A stretch of 64,000 nt of DNA from Cryptomeria japonica. Lineage: Eukaryota > Streptophyta > Pinopsida > Cupressales > Cupressaceae. Numbering within the stretch: position 1 is the stretch's first letter; each line of letters opens with the position of its first letter. Positions 57,177 through 64,000 of the stretch are shown here, one piece after another. The translations under genes and the position numbers were made by a program. Below the pieces are notes generated by a model, which was not told the origin of the DNA, searched no databases, and saw nothing but the letters and a program-made list of their open reading frames with translations. Where the stretch lies: contig NC_081405.1 in assembly GCF_030272615.1 (NCBI RefSeq), positions 570,399,095 to 570,463,094 on the forward strand. Direction: 5' to 3'.

Positions 57177-57759
57177 CAAAAATACTAGCTAGAATATAGA
57201 GTCCCATCTTTTAATGAACTCCTTTATTCCTTACTAGTACATAATTAAGATGTGATTCACTGCATTGAATCTAATACAATGAGGCATAACCTCCTCATGA
57301 TCCATAATATTAGAGGTATTCCATGTTCACATGAAGAGAAACATTCACCAATGACTCAAGCATGACTGTAACTCTCCTACCATTCATTAACTATTTCCAT
57401 ACTAATTGACAAAGTATGTCTCCTTTGGCTACGAGTGGCATTGGCTCCCTTCAAGCCACCTATTAGTTATTTACAATGAATAATAATCCTCTCAAATTAT
57501 CATCGATAACATTCAACAATATATCAATCATTAAATAACAAAAAATATTCCATATCAACATGTCATTTATATACTATAATTGGATGATAATGTAGCTATG
57601 AGGATGATTAAAACATATAATAAGTCTAATAATGGTCTAATAAAGTTTTACAAACTAGCATGAATTAAGTAAAAATAGCTCGACATTTGCTAGACTCATC
57701 ATACTTCAAGGAAGAGATATATGATCCTCTTTTCTGACATATCTGAAACCATAATAATA
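57177..57759. other. AT-rich spacer
   Basis: No coding, RNA or terminal-repeat signal recognised. Confidence 0.5.
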
Positions 57760-58080
57760 ATTTTGTAAAAATATTTTCTCTATACTTATCTCAATATATT
57801 TTCTTTGTCTTAATTTTGACAACTCATTAAAATAGTCTTCATCTTAAAATTTAAATATATCTATCAACATTTGACTAAACTCATCAAAATTTTTTACTCG
57901 ATTGTGGCCTTGAGTATTCATACCTTGGTACCACTAGTCATAAGTAGCATCTTCAAGTTGCAAAGTTTCATACTAAACAAAATCCTTCTCCTTCATAGGG
58001 TTGATAGTGAAAAAGGTTTGTAGCTCCTGTAATCTAGCTTTGGCCAAATTCTTATTTGTTTATTCAAGCTAACAGCTAAA
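57760..58080 (-). pseudogene. Relic of a Ty3/gypsy gag
   Basis: Translating the minus strand with frameshifts gives ELQTFFTINPMKEKDFV, YETLQLEDATYD, WYQGMNTQGHN and NFDEFSQMLIDIF, then DEDYFNELSKLRQ. This is the order and spacing of a plant gypsy capsid domain. There are several stops and at least one frame change. No LTR or pol could be linked to it; sequence up to about 58620 may be its decayed upstream part. Confidence 0.75.
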
Positions 58081-60068
58081 AGTTTACTCAACTTTTTCTT
58101 GAGCTCTTTTCCACTTGATTATTGATATTTCTTATCAAATTTTGTAGGAAGCAATGTATTTATCATGTCCACATAATCTTTGAATTAAACTAAATTTTTG
58201 AATTATTCATCTACATTACTAAAAGTAGTTTTTATTACAATTGAATCTCCTATATTTTCTTCCATATGATTAAAAGTTGGGTTTGGAGTAGGTACTTCAT
58301 AGATGATGGTAAAAAAATATTCTAGGAAGTTTTAGAAAAGGTTTTATTTCAATCTTTAGAAACTTTTGAAGTACTTCCTTTCTCTGGTGTAGACATCAAG
58401 CCTTGTAGTTTCTTTACAAGAATCCTCATCACTTACATGATCTTCATAATTATTTTTGTATAGTTTTCTTGTATTTTCTTAGATGTCAAGAAAAAGAAAT
58501 TATGCTTCTCAAAAACATAAACCATGTCTACCCTCTTTTTAGCTTCTACTTAAATTTCTTCTAAGTAATATTTGTCCAAAAGTCCATTATTCTTTTCATG
58601 TTACAAATATCTCCTTTCCCTTTAACATTGTTGTATTAATTTAGTTAAACACCAAAGATGGAAATATGATAGATTTGGTACCATTGGAATATCCCTTGGA
58701 AATAATTTAGATCAGGTATAGTATCATTTTAAATATCTTTAATTAAATATATGCCAACAATTTTGAAACTACACCAAAACAATGCATTGAAAAATGCTTG
58801 AAATAACACATGAAAATTTGATAAATCCGTACAAAACCTAATATATAATCAATATTCAGATTTGAAACAATAAATTAGTTCCTATTTACTATCATAAGAT
58901 TATTTATGCAACAAATATTTACAACAACAATTATCCAAATTTAAAATGTAAAATATGTTCCTAGAAAGCATTATTGAACATAACTATATTAAATTAAACT
59001 TCATCCAATATACAAAATATTTACCAAATTATTAAATATCTATATAAAATATAAAATAAAATTAATTTAAATTGGAAATGATGTTATCAAATTCTATATA
59101 AAATTGGAAACACAAACCCACAACTATTAATTTAAAACTAGTACCAAACCCATACAAATTAATGAAGAAAAGATTGAAATTTGGAACCACTCTACACACT
59201 GGAAAACTTTAACTTAGACTGCATATTGATCATGTGCTTTAAAATCCTATTCTTTGATCATATTAAAACCATTAAATTTCCCATTGTTGAGCCTCTTTCT
59301 CCATAGGTTTATCAACCCTTGAAGAACAACAAAGCTTAAATAAAGAAAATAGCAAAGTGAATACATGAAATGAAGCCAAAACCATACTTGAATCCAAACC
59401 ACATTCAATTCAAATTTGGGCACCCAAAACTTAACAGCAAAAGAGGGATAATCATCCATTCCAATATTGATAACTTCTTTCCTAAGTGTTCACCACTCTC
59501 ATATGTTGTCCAATAAAAGGGCCATTTGTTCAACTTGTAATTTAATGAAAAGAAAGTCAAATAATATCCAAGAAGATATCTTCCAAATTCCATGTTAATA
59601 ATTGTTCATTTATATATTTATAATATTTTTATGAGAAAATATTAATTTTGAGTTAAGGTAGATGAGGTTGCGCTCTTAGCTTTTGTCCATAATAGAAGAA
59701 AATTGTATGGTAAATTAGTTGGCAAGATAAATACCAAATTAGTAGGGTAATGAGTCCTAATTGGATAGGAAATATTACCATATGAATATTTTGTTAGCCA
59801 ATTTTATCAAACCCATGAATAGATAAAGATGTGATAGGATGACAAGAATGATACACATGACTATGAGGTAACAAGTCAACACTATAAAGATTGACACCTA
59901 ATGATCATTAAGATTATTCTTGATACCCATAGTATTAATACCAACAATAATTATAAATGGGTGAACTTAACTTTTATTTGAGGAGGAGGAAGTTCATACT
60001 AATGGAATATAGTATATAGAGTATTAGAGAAAATAAATTTGTTCAAATTATTAACACCATTTAGTCTA
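58081..60068. other. AT-rich decayed DNA, no clear feature
   Basis: 58081-58620 may be the upstream part of the gag relic but is too broken to follow. 58620-60068 holds short frames only (for example 59247-59593, minus strand) with no family resemblance. Confidence 0.45.
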
Positions 60069-60170
60069 CTAGAACATAGTATGAGGATATTTTGTAGAGC
60101 CTCATAAATTATAACATGATAAACAAGAGTAGTTTGAAGAATATCTATAAGAGAGATATTAGAAGATATT
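60069..60170. repeat. ~100-bp direct repeat, copy 1
   Basis: Matches 60876-60975 (AACATAGTATGAGGATATTTTGTAGAG, GATAAACAAGAGTAGTTTGAAGAATAT). On the minus strand both translate as a similar peptide, DILQTTLVYHVII here and DIIQTTLVYRVII there. Confidence 0.8.
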
Positions 60171-60875
60171 AGTAGATCAATAATCACAACTCCTTACGAA
60201 AACCCAACATAGGGTAACACAAAATACCACATGATGCTATATGATGACTCAACTCAAGATATTAGACTAAAAGTATATAAGCTTAAACCTAGAGTGTTGA
60301 ATGGTATTTCATGTCACCTCCAATCAACTTTCCATTGGGATAAAGACATGCTCAGACCTGTGAAGCTAGGTGGAGTCGATGTCTTGTACCTGCAAACCTA
60401 TCACCACCAATACAAATGCAACAACATTTACCATAATATATATCATGAAATAAACAAACAAGTGAAAAGGAATCACAATGTCACATCGTTCTCAAGAATG
60501 AGTGGTATGACATCATCCCTATCACAATCATAGTAGAAGACAATCAAAACAAACAAGCACTAACATAGTCATCATATCAATTGCTACAACGAAGTATGGT
60601 TAGTACATAATAAGATACCATCAAATCTCCATAAGCAAATATAAACTATACACATAGATCATCAAATAGTAATCCATCATCATAATAATCTATGAATATA
60701 ATCATCCACATGAAATCATAATGTCAAGTGCAAATATGATACATCTATCATCAATAATGAAGAATCCAAATCATAACTAAATCCATAAACATCTATCAAA
60801 AATATCACAAGATAGTCTAAGATATAACAATATAGTCTATCGATACATAAAATAAAGATCAATCAGGGACGAGCA
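60171..60875. other. Unassigned sequence between the two direct repeats
   Basis: Includes a 100-codon plus-strand frame (60231-60533) without family resemblance, then CAT/ATC-rich sequence. Nothing supports a gene. Confidence 0.45.
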
Positions 60876-60975
60876 CTAGAAAACATAGTATGAGGATATT
60901 TTATAGAGCTTCCTAAATTATAACACGATAAACAAGAGTAGTTTGAATAATATCCACAAGAGGGATATTAGCAGG
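60876..60975. repeat. ~100-bp direct repeat, copy 2
   Basis: Second copy, about 807 bp to the right of the first. The minus-strand reading continues upstream as HLPKAYKTILALFHKPIS with a few stops, hinting at an unidentified protein relic. Confidence 0.8.
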
Positions 60976-61559
60976 AGAAATTTGAATTTTCTTGATAAGA
61001 TTAATTTACCCCAAGGATATTGAAATAGGTTTATGAAAAAGTGCTAGAATAGTTTTGTAGGCTTTAGGTAGATGAAATGAATAAATAATATTAATATATT
61101 GCAAAATAAATGACAAAAAAATAACAATTCACAATAACACTCAAATTACTAATAAAAAAATAAACACTAAAATTTAATATGGATCAACCAATGCAGGCTA
61201 CATCAACAAAGAGATAGTTGTCCACTTACTTTTTATTATCCAACAAAGAGAAAATTATTATTTGTTGATTTTTCACATTTTGTAGATCCACTTATTTATA
61301 AATTCATTTACATATATTACAAAAGTCGATTTACATGCTAAAATTAGAACTAACTCCTTTACTAAATAAATGGTACTTTTTTTATAATGGGTGTTGCCCC
61401 CATGCCCCTAGTAGCCTCCACTAGGGGTGTTCCCCCATACCCTAAATGTGAACTCCACCCCCATACCTCTACTTGGTACATATCAGCTCCTAAGCCCCAT
61501 AGAAGGGGATCTTACCCACTACACTCACTCGCTAATTAATTTGGGAAAAAAACCAATAG
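60976..61559. other. Possible 3' LTR remains of a decayed copia element
   Basis: Lies on the 3' side of the copia relic at 61560-62440, next to a polypurine-like minus-strand stretch GAGTGGGAGATTG (61608-61620), the form usual before copia 3' LTRs. It contains a C-rich block (61390-61520, CCCCCATGCCCC type). No second LTR was found, so the boundary is unknown. Confidence 0.35.
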
Positions 61560-62440
61560 TAACAAAGTTAACAAAATTTAAGTTGAATGGCATGATCAAT
61601 CACCACATACAAACAATCTCCCACTCAATGATTGATAAAGCTCTACACTAAAAGAAATCTCCCATTTGAAGACTAGCCTTGGATGAACATTATTTCACTT
61701 GTAGCTCCCACTAGATTTATGCACTTGGAATTGTATTTTTTCTTAGCTCCATAATTATCATTCTTGAAGGCTAATATAAATAGTAAGATAGTAATAGTTT
61801 ATCTCAGCTTATCATGCCTTCATTAACATATCTACATGATTATGGGTAGTGTCAATCAATTCTTTCTTCAACTATCATTCCTCTAAAATTCATGATATGG
61901 AATGGTACCTGATCTATGTATATGGTCTTAGAATGAAGGATTGAGTTTTTTAAAAGATGCATGATAGTCTAACTATAATTGTACAACTCACTCTTCATGT
62001 AGTGTTTTCCTGATTCCTCCATTAGCCTTTGTAAAAAATCATCTTTTTAGTATCCTACATAATAGCAACGTATTCTTCTTATATTATTGAAAGTGTAACA
62101 ACCTTTTTCCACCGTTAAATCCAACTAACTATTATTCCACTTTTATTAAACACATACTCAATTTTTCGCTTCCTACTATCTATATCATGTACTAAATCTA
62201 AATTAAGTTATCCCTCTAGAGTAGAGTTAGAACCTCTAAAACATAATCCTTGAGTATTGGTTGCACTTAAATACCTTATAATCCATTTTCTAGCAATCCA
62301 ATGCTCTTTTCAACAAGATTATTCATATACTTTCTCACAAATCCAACTACATATGCAATATATATCCTTTTACACACTATAGAATACATCAATCTACCAA
62401 TCGCTAAAGATTATGGAACCTTGGACATGAAATCCATATC
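61560..62440 (-). pseudogene. Relic of a Ty1/copia RT end and RNase H
   Basis: Following one minus-strand reading with frame shifts gives FMSKVP, AIGRLMYSIVCKR, IAYVVGFVRKYMNN (the RT end, normally SLMYA.VCTRPDI), then GSNSTLEG, DIDSRKRKIEYVFNKSG, IIVSWI, VVTLSII, EEYVAIM (RNase H, normally ALSTTEAEYVA). There are many stops. It is of a different copia family from the array at 35.9-48.4 kb and far more decayed. A polypurine-like GTGGGAGATTG follows on the same strand. Confidence 0.85.
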
Positions 62441-63086
62441 CTCTATTAAATACTATCTCCATGTAAAAGTAAAATTGATCTACATAATTTTCTAATCTCA
62501 TTTTAAAATTAATAACAATCATTTCATAAATTATTGTCTTTCAAATATCTTATTAAATGAATCTTTAATTTATATAATGTAATCTTCATTAAACTAAATG
62601 TAAATATTTACCATTTAATTAAATTTATATATACATCAATTCAAATACTTAATCTCAATTATTTTATATTAATCCTAACTGACAAATGTAAAATATTTTT
62701 TTAATGTTGCTTTATTTAGTTATATGAACATCATAAATAATATATAAATAAATAAATAAATATTAATATTTAATATTTAATTAAATTTTTTTATACATCA
62801 ATTTAAATACTTAATTTCAATTATTTTATATTAATCCTAACAAATGTAAAATAATTGTTTGGGGATGCTAAATCTAGTTATATGAGTATCACTTCAGCAA
62901 TCATGAGTAATAAAAAAAAAAACGAATTAAAAAATATAAATATATCTTAAATATGTTTGTAAATTTCAAAATATAAAAATTTAATCTAAATATGTCTATG
63001 CAATGTGATTTTGACGTGCCGTGTGTCGATCCACATTTTTTTTTTGAATATGTATTTTCATTTCTAATTAATAAAGTCTGACAATA
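62441..63086. other. AT-rich spacer with a duplicated ~75-bp segment
   Basis: Mostly A/T. TTATATACATCAATTCAAATACTTAATCTCAATTATTTTATATTAATCCTAAC (62627-62680) recurs with small changes near 62789-62840. No coding signal. Confidence 0.6.
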
Positions 63087-63186
63087 GATGCGTGTATTTT
63101 TGTCTGATACAATTCAGTGTAGTTCAAATCAGCTGAACCCAGGCAATTCTAAGAAGATGAAGCGTTCACAACTTGTAATATCACTT

Positions 63187-63450
63187 TCAATTATTCTTTC
63201 CGTTACTGATCTTAGCTACAGCAGAGAGTTGATCCTCATGAACTTCAATCAGGAGAAATTCAGAATCGTGACGGCTATCAAGCTGTTGCAGACAATGAGG
63301 CAGAGCTTGGCGGTTCATAAAACAATTTGCTTGCATGAATAGGTTGCTGGCTTCGATACGTAGATCCCCCATGCGGGATTCTACGCTTGTGCACCAGTCG
63401 GCAAGTTCCTTCTCCCTGCAATCCATCTGCTTCTCCTCCTGCATTTGCAT
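63187..63450 (-). CDS. Unrecognised 87-codon frame, possible exon of a host gene
   Basis: Charged helical protein: MQMQEEKQMDCREKELADWC, then ESRMGDLRIEASNLF, then LLIEVHEDQLSAVAKIS. I recognise no family. A run resembling an intron end on the minus strand (T-rich with TTAAGCAATAG, about 63464-63500) precedes the ATG, so it may be an internal or last exon with a splice site rather than a start. A diverged relative of 63235-63385 occurs at 49380-49520, so a repeat-derived protein is also possible. No other exon was located. Confidence 0.3.
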   Translation of the reverse strand: MQMQEEKQMDCREKELADWCTSVESRMGDLRIEASNLFMQANCFMNRQALPHCLQQLDSRHDSEFLLIEVHEDQLSAVAKISNGKNN

Positions 63451-64000
63451 TTCTTCACTTCACTATTGCTTAACAAATTAATGATGAAAATAATTTCAAT
63501 TTTGTATGCGAATTCGTGGAATGCATTGCTGTCATCTAGCAATATGTAGTGAATGAAGCGTCAGGAATAGTTTCTTCTGGCGACCCCTCAAAACAGGCGA
63601 TAAGCGGAAAATAATATAGTCTATAGGGAGAAGAATATTTTAAACCAAAATTCTTAAACGTAACTGATTTAGTTTTAGATGACATAAGCGGAAAATAATA
63701 TAATTAGCCGATAGGCACCCCGCCATCGGAAAACTGTCTCACGCTGTTAAATCGTGATTTTCCATTATTGATAGTTATTTCGGCCGTTTTCCGTTTCAAA
63801 TGTTTTTTTGTCAGCGTTGGGGGACATAGTATACCTACAAAAACAGCCGTCGTCTTCTCTTTTGGCATTCGATATTACGCCGGATATTTCTCACGCCCGA
63901 AAATTGTCGGGAAGTTTCCGTAGACCATTTTTATGGAAAACGTGTTAAGTTAATTTCAACAAAGAAAATCGGATTTCTTTCTGTTTTATTTCATCGCCTT
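63451..64000. other. CpG-retaining terminal region with a repeated 19-mer
   Basis: ATAAGCGGAAAATAATATA occurs at 63600-63618 and again at 63684-63702, 84 bp apart. From about 63700 CpG pairs are frequent (GCCGTCGTC, ACGCCGGATA, ACGCCCGAAAATTGTCGGG), unlike the retroelements. This could be promoter or 5' sequence of the minus-strand frame at 63187-63450 or simply younger DNA. No promoter motif is assigned. Confidence 0.4.

Noticed and set aside
59247-59593. Overlapping minus-strand frames as a host gene
   Set aside because: Low-complexity hydrophobic peptides in different frames without start context or similarity.

Overview
The window is AT-rich plant nuclear DNA made almost entirely of nested, decayed retroelements. 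No intact host gene, rRNA, tRNA or CRISPR array was found. The plant families (Ty1/copia, an Athila/Tat-type Ty3/gypsy, a Tekay/Del-like chromovirus and a TRIM), the low gene density and the age of most copies fit a large plant genome. A gymnosperm is my best guess, but that is inference. Nearly every recognisable protein is interrupted by single stop codons, and many of these look like C-to-T (or complementary G-to-A) decay.

Layout, left to right. 1-3960: 5' part of an LTR element on the minus strand, cut by the window edge: leader, primer-binding-like site, long LTR with minisatellites. 5211-8336: a complete but internally deleted gypsy element with a perfect 5-bp target duplication. 9146-9915: degenerate telomere-like satellite. 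10141-33032: a chromovirus-like gypsy with LTRs over 3 kb; its gag is split by an 11.4-kb Athila-like gypsy (16949-28354) that carries an extra ~830-codon reading frame between integrase and the 3' LTR. 33037-35706: a 140-bp dimer, AT-rich DNA and more telomere-like satellite. 35707-48806: a retroposon-like fragment that received a copia element. That copia now stands as a tandem array LTR-internal-LTR-internal-LTR (35899-48434). 48807-48985: the satellite resumes.

Right third. 49555-57176 is a tandem duplication of a ~2.47-kb noncoding unit. Its second copy received a plus-strand, non-autonomous LTR element (53180-56740), which in turn received a 345-bp TRIM (55892-56236). Beyond lie a gypsy gag relic (57760-58080), a ~100-bp direct repeat near 60.1 and 60.9 kb, and a copia RT/RNase H relic (61560-62440). 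The last kilobase contains an 87-codon minus-strand reading frame next to CpG-retaining DNA. It is the only candidate for host-gene sequence, and a decayed relative of it lies near 49.4 kb.

The genes do not form a pathway. Their relations are those of insertion order, which can be read from target duplications, shared stops and broken repeats. The least ordinary items are the three-LTR copia array with shared nonsense mutations, the env-position ORF of the Athila-like element, the TRIM with its paralogous empty site, and the telomere-like satellite that hosts the nest.
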